From the NCBI GenBank assembly GCA_028015205.1, contig CM051514.1, positions 40,936,150-41,000,149 of the forward strand: a DNA stretch of 64,000 nucleotides. Reading direction: 5' to 3'. The notes under the pieces are model-generated. The model made no database searches. It was not told the DNA's origin and was given only the letters and a program-made list of their open reading frames with translations. Made by a program: the position numbers and the translations under genes. The stretch comes from Mytilisepta virgata. Its lineage: Eukaryota; Mollusca; Bivalvia; Mytilida; Mytilidae. The first letter of the stretch is position 1. Every line of letters begins with the position of its first letter. Of the stretch, positions 44,301 through 52,440 are shown in pieces.

Positions 44301-44677
44301 AATCCGTAAACGTTCGTTTCCGTCCGGAAAGACTCTGAAATTTTCGTTTCATTAGGGTGCTCTCTTTTAGGTCCGCGTTACTTGGGCGCAGCCATCTTTG
44401 ATGTCCATCGTAACATCAACGAGACTGGGAACATTCGTTCCCGTCCGGAAAGACTCTAAAACTTCTATTTCATAAGGGTGCTCTCTTTCAGGTCCGCGTT
44501 ACATGGAGGCAGCCATCTTTTGTATCCAGCGAAACATCAACGAGACTAAGAGGTGACTTATAACGAAACAGTGAGAATCCCACCTTCACCTCCTCAGCAG
44601 CAATAGCAACAACGAACAGCGAACTGTGTGGGGTAATCTTCGTCTCTATGACACCAATGAAAAGCTTTTAACGAAAA

Positions 44678-44710
44678 TATAATCAGAGGTTTTGTTTAAT
44701 TTCGTCAGTT
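44678..44710 (+). promoter_or_regulatory. Promoter-like element of the zinc-ribbon gene
   Basis: A TATAAT-like box (44678-44683) lies 29 bp before TCAGTT (A at 44707), 37 bp upstream of the ATG at 44744. It is weaker than the two other TATA boxes of the arm but has the same spacing. Confidence 0.45.
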
Positions 44711-44743
44711 GTTTGAAGACCGTCAAACAACACACACGTATCA

Positions 44744-45202
44744 ATGGCGCCGAAAACGCCTCTCGTTGATTTAGTGGTTCCTGCTAGATATTTAATACCT
44801 GTGGATCTTTCTAACACCAACGCAAAACCACAAAGGAAAAGGAAATTACTTCTAACCAAAGTGAAGAGAACCAAACGGCTGGATAACACAAGTGGAGGAC
44901 CCAATAAAGTGGATCCAAACAAGAAATGTAAAAAGTGTCAAACGAACAAGAGCTTTGCGGACTTCTACAAAAACATGAATATCTGCAAGGGATGTAGAAG
45001 GATTGACAACGAGTGGAAAAGACTTAAAAGAGACCTCATCAGAAAAGTGAAATCTGAACTGCAACAATGTCGAAACGAATACTTTGCCAAACGCTTGTGT
45101 ATGAATCAACAAGCCGCTGAGGAACCTGTATCTAATATAAGCACTTGCAGGACGACCGGAACTCATTCTGCTATCGACTACCAGGAAATAAAGACGTCTT
45201 AA
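44744..45202 (+). CDS. Cys4 zinc-ribbon basic protein (right-arm copy), 152 aa
   Basis: The N-terminal half is very basic (QRKRK and KRTKR, residues 30-46), suggesting nuclear location or nucleic-acid binding. A Cys4 cluster follows: C62xxC65 and C81xxC84, around SFADFYKNMNICKGC, resembling the small zinc ribbons found in phage and mobile-element proteins, then a charged helix (DNEWKRLKRDLIRKVKSELQ). The stop TAA is directly followed by the ATG of the next frame (45203), so the two genes abut without spacing. The frame is intact in both arms with one residue difference. A specific function cannot be named. Confidence 0.6.
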   Translation: MAPKTPLVDLVVPARYLIPVDLSNTNAKPQRKRKLLLTKVKRTKRLDNTSGGPNKVDPNKKCKKCQTNKSFADFYKNMNICKGCRRIDNEWKRLKRDLIRKVKSELQQCRNEYFAKRLCMNQQAAEEPVSNISTCRTTGTHSAIDYQEIKTS

Positions 45203-45770
45203 ATGTATACCTGTGGATACCAATCCAAGCAAAACTTTAACCTAGTGCGACACAAAAAGAATGCACATGGTATTGAAGAGGATTCAACAGACTATAGTGA
45301 TTCAGCTTCAGACACCACCACAGAAGCCGATAACGATGAATCGGAACAAAGTAGTGACCATGGATCCAACGAAGACTCCGAAGAGCTTTGCGAACAGTCC
45401 CTATGGGAAGTCGTTTTGAACATAGCATTTCAAGTACATCAATCGGAATACTCACAGACAGTAAACGAAGTAGTGGAAGCCGGAATGGAAGAAGACAAGG
45501 CACGCTTGGCAGCATATAGAGACATGTTTGACTCATACAGAGACGAAATACGAAAGCATTACCTCGGACTGGTGTCCTGGCATCAAGACATAAATAAAGA
45601 CCCCGTACATAGAGAGATCAAGAAAAACGGCTAAACGCTGGAGAGAATAGGAAGACTACGAATCAAAAGAATCATGGGATTAGGCCGTAGAAAAACGAAA
45701 ATATCTGCTTAACCGTGTATTGAACGACTACGACCCACCTCCAGCTGAAGACAGCAATGACTCTATGTGA
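45203..45770 (+). pseudogene. Degenerate C2H2-type gene (right-arm copy)
   Basis: The first 143 codons start with half of a C2H2 finger: TCGYQSKQNFNLVRHKKNAH keeps both His and one Cys, but the first Cys would fall at the initiator Met, so the true start may be lost or spliced. An acidic linker (SDSASDTTTEADNDESEQSS) and a helical region (DKARLAAYRDMFDSYRDEI, YLGLVSWHQDINKDPVHREI) follow. A one-base shift in the A-run near 45622 then changes frame; the shifted frame resumes protein-like text (KRWRE, EDYESKESWD, AVEKRKYLLNRVLNDYDPPP) but with two TAG codons, ending at TGA 45768-45770. Both arms share these lesions. Confidence 0.6.
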
Positions 45771-45834
45771 CGGAGGAATTGGAACATATTACAAAGAAAA
45801 ACAGAAAAAAATATAACAAAAAAAGGGAAGGAGG

Positions 45835-45985
45835 GTAATGCAGCCTATATATGTTTATACATATATATAGCCAGTCACAAGCCTGGACAAATGCAGAGTG
45901 CCCTTAAAAAATTGAGCAGGATTAATGCAGCCTATCTTATGATAGCCAGTCACAAGCCTGGATAAATGCAGAGTGGACTTTTAAA
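45835..45985. repeat. Two-copy direct repeat, right arm
   Basis: Mirror of 42262-42410; contains 'tgcagcctat', 'atagccagtcacaagcctgg' and 'aaatgcagagtg' twice. Confidence 0.75.
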
Positions 45986-46048
45986 TAACCCGGATCTAAG
46001 GGTGCTCTCGCACAGATCCAATCTTTGACTAACGACAATCGACCACCA

Positions 46049-46363
46049 CTAGCAACAGCGGCGAAAACAGCGACAAGTTGCCCCAAAACTGAAATGAGGT
46101 AAGGTCATCATTAGCAGAGCAAGAGAAAAACAGCGATGAGCAGCAAAAAGCAAGAGAATGGGTGCAGCCATCTTTGATGTCCATCTAACATCATCGAGAC
46201 AGAGAACATTCGTCCCCGTCCTGGAATGGAAGTATCTTAGTTCTCCGGTCTCTGCGTTTCTCAGTATAAATCCAAACGACACGTTGATCTTGAAGGTCGT
46301 ATTTTGTAGGTTGAATGTGTGGCGAACCATATCAGGAAAGGTGGCGGATGTAATCTCGTTCAT
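46049..46363 (-). CDS. Hypothetical 104-aa protein, divergent gene (right-arm copy)
   Basis: Mirror of 41880-42194, same translation. It runs opposite to its neighbours; the ~200-bp gap to the 76-aa gene (46564) holds a TATA-rich palindrome near 46455-46475 that could serve this gene. Confidence 0.45.
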   Translation of the reverse strand: MNEITSATFPDMVRHTFNLQNTTFKINVSFGFILRNAETGELRYFHSRTGTNVLCLDDVRWTSKMAAPILLLFAAHRCFSLALLMMTLPHFSFGATCRCFRRCC

Positions 46364-46522
46364 CCTGAACACGATTGTCGGTATTTTCCTCTGTCCGGGT
46401 GGACTGCCAGTGCCTCAGATACAAAACCCCGGTATCGGGATCTTCTGGCAACACTATATATACATGTATATATGTAGACAGTTACAAGTTTGTCAATGCA
46501 GAGTAGTCTCATGTCATAAATG

Positions 46523-46558
46523 TATAAAAGGAAGTGAAGATAGTCAGAGAAGTCATTC
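46523..46558 (+). promoter_or_regulatory. TATA and initiator of the 76-aa gene
   Basis: TATAAAAG (46523-46530) is 32 bp before an initiator-like TCATTC (A at 46555). The first ATG after it is 46564. An upstream in-frame ATG (46534) would lie between TATA and start site, so 46564 is the better start. Confidence 0.6.
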
Positions 46559-46563
46559 GTACG

Positions 46564-46794
46564 ATGGACCCCTTCCAAGTATACGAGAGAATCGTCACTG
46601 CCATGTTCGAAGACGGTGTGGTGAACCAAGGAAGACTGATCGTATTGTCGGCGTTTACTCGTACCTATTGTGAGCAGTTTCCGGATTGGGCGCCACATAT
46701 TTGGACAGTGTACCATCGTGTTGATCTATCGAAACGGTTGGAATTGACCAATGAAAATGTCAGATTTTCGACCAATCGGAACGGGAGAAGTTAA
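46564..46794 (+). CDS. Hypothetical 76-aa protein with faint BH1-like motif (right-arm copy)
   Basis: It starts MDPFQVYERIV just 9 bp after a well-placed initiator. The segment AMFEDGVVNQGRLIVLSAF recalls the BH1 motif of Bcl-2 family proteins (F..DG..N.GR.....F), but has one extra residue and Gln in place of the usual Trp, and no BH2 or BH3 can be seen in 76 residues. Downstream are WAPHIWTVYHRVDLSKRLEL and a polar tail. It is identical in the two arms. The product may be real but its function is open; a Bcl-2-type role is a lead only. Confidence 0.45.
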   Translation: MDPFQVYERIVTAMFEDGVVNQGRLIVLSAFTRTYCEQFPDWAPHIWTVYHRVDLSKRLELTNENVRFSTNRNGRS

Positions 46795-46879
46795 CCAATC
46801 ACGATGTCGGAAAGATAGCCAATCCTGTTTCACGTTTCATAATATAAGAACCAATCCAATCCATCTTCACAAATATATG

Positions 46880-46913
46880 TATATAAATAGACCAGCAAGA
46901 AGAAGAATCAGTC
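46880..46913 (+). promoter_or_regulatory. TATA and initiator of the PC4-like gene
   Basis: TATATAAATAG (46880-46890) lies 30 bp before TCAGTC, an arthropod/metazoan-type initiator with A at 46910. The ATG is at 46921, giving an 11-bp leader. Spacing and sequence are textbook for a Pol II core promoter. Confidence 0.7.
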
Positions 46914-46920
46914 AGCCGAT

Positions 46921-47439
46921 ATGCCACGTAAAGAAAAGAAAACCAAAGACCAGACCGAGAGCGAGATCGTCCAAGACGCCATGACAGATTCCGATATTCC
47001 TTTGAAAGTACCATTGGGTGGAGGACGTTATGCAGAGCTGACAGAATGGAATGGCAGTAAAAGAGTAGATCTCAGATTTTGGGAAAGTGAAACGGTGCCC
47101 ACCAAGACCGGAGTCAGCCTGTCGTTAATGCAGTGGAAAATGTTGTGCAGTACCACAGAAGTGGTGGACGACTTGGTCACCAGAATCAAGGACAAAGAAC
47201 CGGTGGACTGGACATATCATCTGGGAGAAGATGTTTATGTCATCATTAAAGCACCCTCGCCTATCATTCACGTCAGAAAATATTTCGTGCCTAACGGAGA
47301 ACTGACTTTACAGCCAACCAAGAGAGGTATAACGCTGAGTTCCTACGAATGGCAAGAACTGAAGAAGATCATACCTTTGTTTGAAGAGAAAGAACCAGAA
47401 CTTAAAACATTGACTGATGTAGATTTTGTAAAAATGTAA
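46921..47439 (+). CDS. Tandem PC4-like DNA-binding protein (right-arm copy), 172 aa
   Basis: The PC4 (Sub1/p15) family binds single-stranded DNA and acts in transcription and DNA repair. Two PC4-like repeats can be seen. Residues ~29-77: a beta-rich stretch GGRYAELTEWNGSKRVDLRF, then TKTGVSLSLMQWKML. Residues ~100-155: EDVYVIIKAPSPIIHVRKYF, then TKRGITLSSYEWQELKKI. Both show the family signature: strands with a (V/I)D/HxR step, a K.G(V/I)(S/T)L turn and a QW/EW helix. The N-terminus is charged (KEKKTKD), the C-terminus acidic. It is intronless, with a strong TATA/initiator upstream and AATAAA (47440-47445) directly after the stop. Identical in both arms, which argues for recent function or homogenisation. 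Confidence 0.8.
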   Translation: MPRKEKKTKDQTESEIVQDAMTDSDIPLKVPLGGGRYAELTEWNGSKRVDLRFWESETVPTKTGVSLSLMQWKMLCSTTEVVDDLVTRIKDKEPVDWTYHLGEDVYVIIKAPSPIIHVRKYFVPNGELTLQPTKRGITLSSYEWQELKKIIPLFEEKEPELKTLTDVDFVKM

Positions 47440-47445
47440 AATAAA
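47440..47445 (+). terminator. Polyadenylation signal of the PC4-like gene
   Basis: AATAAA directly after the TAA (47437-47439), as in compact viral-style genes. Confidence 0.6.
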
Positions 47446-47507
47446 ATATGAAACTTTCGTTTGTGTTGGTCGTCGATAAATATCCCAGTATACAATCACC
47501 ACGATCA

Positions 47508-47935
47508 GTCTTGATCTACCAATCAAACCGACAACATGAGTACCGAGTGGCCTTCCGATCATCAGCAGTAAACCCCATTCCTTGCGTAGCAGCAGCAGGA
47601 GCGAAATGAGCACGCGAGTAAGGTCCTGAGTAGGGATGAGCAGCAAAGAGCAAGAGAAGAGCAGCGATGAGCAGTGATGAGCAGCAATGAGCAAGAGAAG
47701 AGCAGTTGTGAGCAGCGATGAGCAAGAGATGAGCAGAAATGAGCACGCGAGTAAGGCCCTGAGTAGGGATGAGCAGCAAAGAACAAGAAAGGATCAGCGA
47801 TGAGCAAGAGAAAAAAAAGCGATGAGCAAGAGAAGAGCAGCGATAACGAACAGCAAAAAGCAGCAGGAGCAGTAGTGGCAGCGAAAACAGAGACAAGTAG
47901 CCCCAAAAAACGAAATAAGCACGCGAGTAAGGTAA
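47508..47935 (-). repeat. Degenerate edge of the minisatellite, right arm
   Basis: Mirror of 40310-40735; contains 'gagcagcgatgagcaagaga' words and 'gagcacgcgagtaagg' three times. Confidence 0.6.
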
Positions 47936-50095
47936 GGAGTAGCGATGAACAACAAAGGACAAGAGAAAAACAGTGATGAGCAACAAAGAGCGAGAGAAAA
48001 ACAGCCATAAGCAGTAAAGAGCAAGAGAAAAACAGCGATGAGCAGTAAAGAACGAGAGAAAAACAGCGATGACCAGTAAAGAACAAGAGAAAAAAATTGA
48101 TGAGCAGTAAAGAGCAAGAGAAAAACAGTGATGAGCAACAAAGAACAAGAGAAAAAACAGCGATGAGAAGCATAGAGCAAGAGAAAAACAGCGATGAGCA
48201 GTAAAGAGCAAGAGAAAAACAGCGATGACCAGTAAAGAACAAGAGAAAAACAGTGATGAGCAGTAAAGAGCAAGAGAAAAACAGTGATGAGCAACAAAAA
48301 ACAAGAGAAAAACAGCGATGAGAAGCATAGAGCAAGAGAAAAACAGCGATGAGCAGTAAAGAGCAAGAGACAAACAGCGATGAGCTACAAAAACCAAGAG
48401 AAAAACAGCGATAAGCAGTAAAGAACAAGAGAAAAACAGTGATGAGCAGTAAAGAGCAAGAGAAAAACAGTGATAAGCAACAAAGAACAAGAGAAAAAAC
48501 AGCGACGAGCAGTAAACAGCACGAGAAAAACAGTGACGAGCAACAAAAACCAAGAGAAAAACAGCGATGAGCAACAAAGAGCGAGAGAAAAACAGCGATG
48601 AGCAGTAAAGAGCACGAGAAAAACAGCGATGAGCAGCAAAGAGCACGTGGAAAACAGCGATAAGCAGTAAAGAACAAGAGAAAAACAGTGATGAGCAATA
48701 AAAAGCAAGAGAAAAACAGTGATGAGCAACAAAGAACAAGAGAAAAAACAGCGACGAGCAGTAAAAAGCACGAGAAAAATAGCGACGAGCTACAAAAAAT
48801 AAGAGAAAAACAGCGATGAGCAGCAAAGAGCACGAGAAAAACAGCGATGAGCAGCAAAGAGCACGTGGAAAACAGCGATGACCAGTAAAGAACAAGAGAA
48901 AAACAGTGATGAGCAATAAAGAGCAAGAGAAAAACAGTGATGAGCAACAAAGAGTACGAGAAAAACAGCGACGAGCAGTAAAGAGCAAGAGAAAAACAGT
49001 GATGAGCAACAAAGAGCGAGAGAAGAACAGCCATAAGCAGCAAAGAGCACGAGAAAAACAGCAATGAGCAGTAAAGAACGAGAGAAAAACAGCGATAAGC
49101 AGTAACGAGCAAGAGAAAAACAGTGATGAGCAACAAAGAACAAGAGAAAAACAGCGATAAGCAGCAAAGAGTACGAGAAAAACAGCGATAAGCAGCAAAG
49201 AGTACGAGGAAAAACAGTGATGATCAACAAAGAGCGAGAGAAGAACAGCCATAAGCAGTAAAGAGCAAGAGAAAAACAGCGATGAGCAGTAAAGAACGAG
49301 AGAAAAACAGCGACGAGCAGTAAAGAACAAGAGAAAAACAGTGATGAGCAGCAAAGAGTACGAGAAAAACAGTGATGATCAACAAAGAGCGAGAGAAAAA
49401 CAGCCATAAGCAGTAAAGAGCAAGAGAAAAACAGCGATCAGCAGTAAAGAACGAGAGAAAAACAGCGACGAGCAGTAAAGAAGAAGAGAAAAACAGTGAT
49501 GAGCAGTAAAGAACAAGAGAAAAACAGCGATGAGCAGCAAAGAACAAGAGAAAAACAGCGATGAGCAGCAAAGAGTACGAGAAAAACAGTGATGATCAAC
49601 AAAGAGCGAGAGAAAAACAGCCATAAGCAGTAAAGACCAAGAGAAAAACAGCGATGAGCAGTAAAGAACGAGAGAAAAACAGCGACGAGCAGTAAAGAAC
49701 AAGAGAAAAACAGTGATGAGCAACAAAAAACAAGAGAAAAACAGCGATGAGCAGCAAAGAACAAGAGAAAAACAGCGACGAGCAGCAAAGAACAAGAGAA
49801 AAACAGCGACGAGCAGCATAGAGCACGAGAAAAACAGCGACGAGCTACAAAAACCAAGAGAAAAACAGCGATAAGCAGTAACGAGCAAGAGAAAAACAGC
49901 GATGAGCAGCAAAGAGTACGAGAAAAACAGTGACGACCAGTAAAGAACAAGAGAAAAACAGTGATGAGCAGTAAAGAGCAAGAGAAAAACAGTGATGAGC
50001 AACAAAGAACAAGAGAAAAACAGCGACGAGCAGCAAAGAGCACGAGAAAAACAGCGATGAACAAGATAAGAGCAGCAATGACGAACACCAATAAG
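47935..50095 (-). repeat. 31-bp minisatellite, right arm (~70 units)
   Basis: Mirror of 38150-40310. On the plus strand it is purine-rich ('agagaaaaacagcgatgagc' plus 'agtaaagaaca'). The order of unit variants is the same as in the left arm, with only a few differing units, so the arms were copied as a whole rather than expanded separately. Confidence 0.9.
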
Positions 50096-50099
50096 CAGC

Positions 50100-50925
50100 A
50101 GGAGCGGAAGCAGCAGCGAAAACACCGACAAGTAACCCCAAGAATCTTAAATCAGCAGGTGAATATAGTCATTATTAGCGATGAGCAGCATGGAGCAGCG
50201 AAGAGCAAGCGAAGAGAAGCGAAGCATAGAGCAATGAAATAGACCGCCGTTGCTAAGGACACCCCTCCATTGAGCGGTGACAAGCATCAACTTGAGGTAA
50301 GGGGACATAATCCAATCCTAGTCCTCACAGAAAACATCACTCACAGATGAAAAGAGCGGGATAAGGGGAGATAATTCAATCAAAGATCCAGAGACGACCG
50401 AGAAGAGCGGGAAAAGGGAGATAATTCAATCTGGCTCAATCCCTTATGAATTTGAAGTGGTACTAGTGTTAGGGTAAACGATTGTCTTTAGGGTGCTTTC
50501 AGGTCTGAGTACAGTGCAGAGCAGCGTTGAGCAGCAAAGAGCAAGAGAAGAGCAGCGATGACGAACAGCAACAAGCCTGAGTAGCGATGAGCAGCACGGA
50601 GCAAGAGAAGAGCAGCGAGGAGCGGGATGGAGCAAGAGAAGAGAAGTGAATGCAATGAAATGGACCGCCGTTGCTAAGGACACCCATCCATTGGTGACAG
50701 CATTACTTGGAGGTAAGGGGACATAATCCAATCCTACCGTTGGTCCTCACAGAAAATACCCCCAAATGAAAAGAGCGGGATAAGGGGAGATAATCCAATA
50801 GTGTACTTCGTATACTCTCGGACTTCGACATAACAGTGAGGGTATCAGACCGATGAAAGATCCAGAGACGACCGAGAAGTGCGGGAAAAGGGAGATAATT
50901 CGATCTGGTCAAGCATGGCACATCC
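50100..50925 (-). repeat. Right arm repeats between minisatellite and terminal block
   Basis: Mirror of 37350-38100. It holds an extra ~31-bp piece near 50855-50885 ('gatccagagacgaccgagaa'), a local duplication of 50385-50410; this is the main length difference between the arms. Confidence 0.6.
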
Positions 50926-51320
50926 GGGTCCGTGACTTGCGTCACTTCCGTCAATGGAGAAAACCCACTACTTCCGGTTGCACCAACCACTTCCGGTTCC
51001 GCCCGAACATGCGCAGAACATACATTCGGGTCCTACCACGTGACTTTCGTCACTTCCGTTAACAAATGGCGGAAAAAACACCCTACTTCCGGTTGCGCAA
51101 ACCACTTCCGGGTACTTCCGGTTCCTGAACATGCGCAGAACACACATCCGGGTCCTAGCACGTGACTTGCGTCACTTCCGGCAACAAAGGGCGGGAAAAC
51201 TACCCACTTCCGGTTGCGCATGCGCGCAAAAATCACTTCCGGTTCCGGTCACCTGACTTCCGGTTCCGGTCACGTCACTTCCGGTGACGTCATTTCCGGT
51301 TGACGTCACTTCCGGTAGCA
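50925..51320 (-). promoter_or_regulatory. Right terminal block rich in ETS/CRE/E-box/NRF1-like motifs
   Basis: Mirror of 36955-37350, with the same repeated ACTTCCGG, TGACGTCA, CACGTG and GCGCATGCGC words. Confidence 0.6.
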
Positions 51321-51377
51321 CCACCTCAGCACCACCTCAAATGCGACCTGAACTGTCCCCACATACTACTTGTCTGA

Positions 51378-51993
51378 CTAGTTCTCTGACTTAATTAATG
51401 CATTTAGTGATATGCCCAGTTTTTCATCTATCTCAGTCCTTTTCTGTGTGTTGTCGGACTTGTTCATTTAGGGAAATGACCAGTTTTTCATCTATGTTAG
51501 GGAGCAACCATTTGATTTTTAGGGGGAAGCTAGGATAAAATTTGAAATAAAAGAGGCAGGACCAGGGTTTTGGCAAATAAAAAGACAGGATCACTTTGAA
51601 ATCTTTGCATTTGTGTGAAAAAAAATGCACGTCGACCTGCCGGTGTTAACCGGGAAATTTATTGGTTTAAATGAAAATAACAATTTAGACAGCAATATTT
51701 AGCGACCGAAAAAAAAGACCCAGGACCAAAATTTCGACGAAATAATAGACAGAATAAAAATTTGATTCTAGCCCCCCCCCCCCCCCCCCCCCCCTCTAAA
51801 AATCAAATGGCTGCATGTTCCCTTAGAGAAGGAGATAGATGAAAAATTGCATGGCATATCAATAAATGCATTGAGTAAGAGCTAGGAGAACAAGTCAGAC
51901 AATACACAGAATAGTTCAAATTGTGTGAGAAAGTGACATTTTACTGACAAAATCTATAATTTTTTTTTAAATTAATTTCTGGTCCATGGCCTG
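51378..51993 (+). mobile_element. Foldback MITE, remainder after the palindrome
   Basis: This holds the inner left arm (51378-51545), a loop with a long C run (51774-51795) and the right arm (51787-51993). 'ttaggg.agcaaccatttgat' and its complement mark the inner stem. The outer stem pairs with 36799-36903. Together they make a ~0.72-kb element split by the 14.5-kb insertion. Confidence 0.85.
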
Positions 51994-51999
51994 TGCTAA

Positions 52000-52438
52000 T
52001 AATATGTATTTGTATAAATGGATTTTGAACTACAAAACTATCTAATAATTTGAATTAAAAAAAAGAACTAATAAATAAACTAACAAAGTTAAGAATAGGT
52101 GCACATTCACTTCTAATTGAGACTGGAAGATATTATAAGCCAAAAATGCCACCAGATAAAAGATTTTATAAATATTGCAGGTCGAAGATGTGAACTTCAT
52201 TTTTTAATTCAATCCCGCAGTATAGACTACTAAGACGAAAATATGAAATAACGAATATCACTTCTAACACATGCATCTAACGACTAACTAGCGTAAGTTG
52301 CTAAAATGTTAAACCCAGAAACTTTAAAAGATTTAAGATCTCTATGTAACTGAAGTTTCATAAAATAAGCCTTTGAGGAGAAAGATCACCCCACCGGTTA
52401 ACATAAGAAGTAATGGTTATTTGTACTTTAATATATAT
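52000..52438. other. No gene recognised
   Basis: AT-rich; no motif. It ends in a short (TA)n run next to the Tc1-like element. Confidence 0.45.
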
Positions 52439-52440
52439 AT

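Larger units (their letters stand above)
36904..51369. mobile_element. 14.47-kb near-perfect palindromic mobile element
   Basis: The two arms (36904-44110 and 44127-51369) are reverse complements almost end to end, with sparse substitutions and one ~31-bp indel near 50855-50885. The ends are GTAGTATGTGGGGACAG and its complement. An 8-bp direct repeat, TTGTCTGA, flanks it (36896-36903, 51370-51377). Each arm carries the same gene set, minisatellite, motif-rich terminus and TTAGGG-like array. No transposase, integrase, helicase or polymerase was found. An 8-bp duplication occurs in hAT, P, Merlin and KDZ/Zisupton-type transposons, but the ends alone do not decide. It may be non-autonomous or a reduced virus-like element. 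Confidence 0.9.

Noticed and set aside
43849..44355. Pro/Asn-rich and Arg/Val-rich open frames
   Set aside because: They are translations of the TTAGGG-like arrays.
46158..46673. 171-codon frame on the plus strand of the right arm (mirror 41570-42085)
   Set aside because: It is antisense to the 104-aa frame, and its C-terminal half overlaps the 76-aa gene in another frame. Its text looks like a shadow (Cys/His/Tyr-rich, no motif).
36904..51369. Assembly or sequencing artefact (missed adapter hairpin)
   Set aside because: Arms differ by scattered substitutions and a ~31-bp indel, the hinge zone is diverged, flanks are not mirrored beyond the MITE, and a target duplication is present. It cannot be fully excluded without reads.
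36904..51369. Polinton/Maverick or adintovirus
   Set aside because: No polymerase B, retrovirus-like integrase, packaging ATPase or capsid protein is visible, and the duplication is 8 bp rather than 6 bp. Only the compact style and small DNA-binding proteins are similar.
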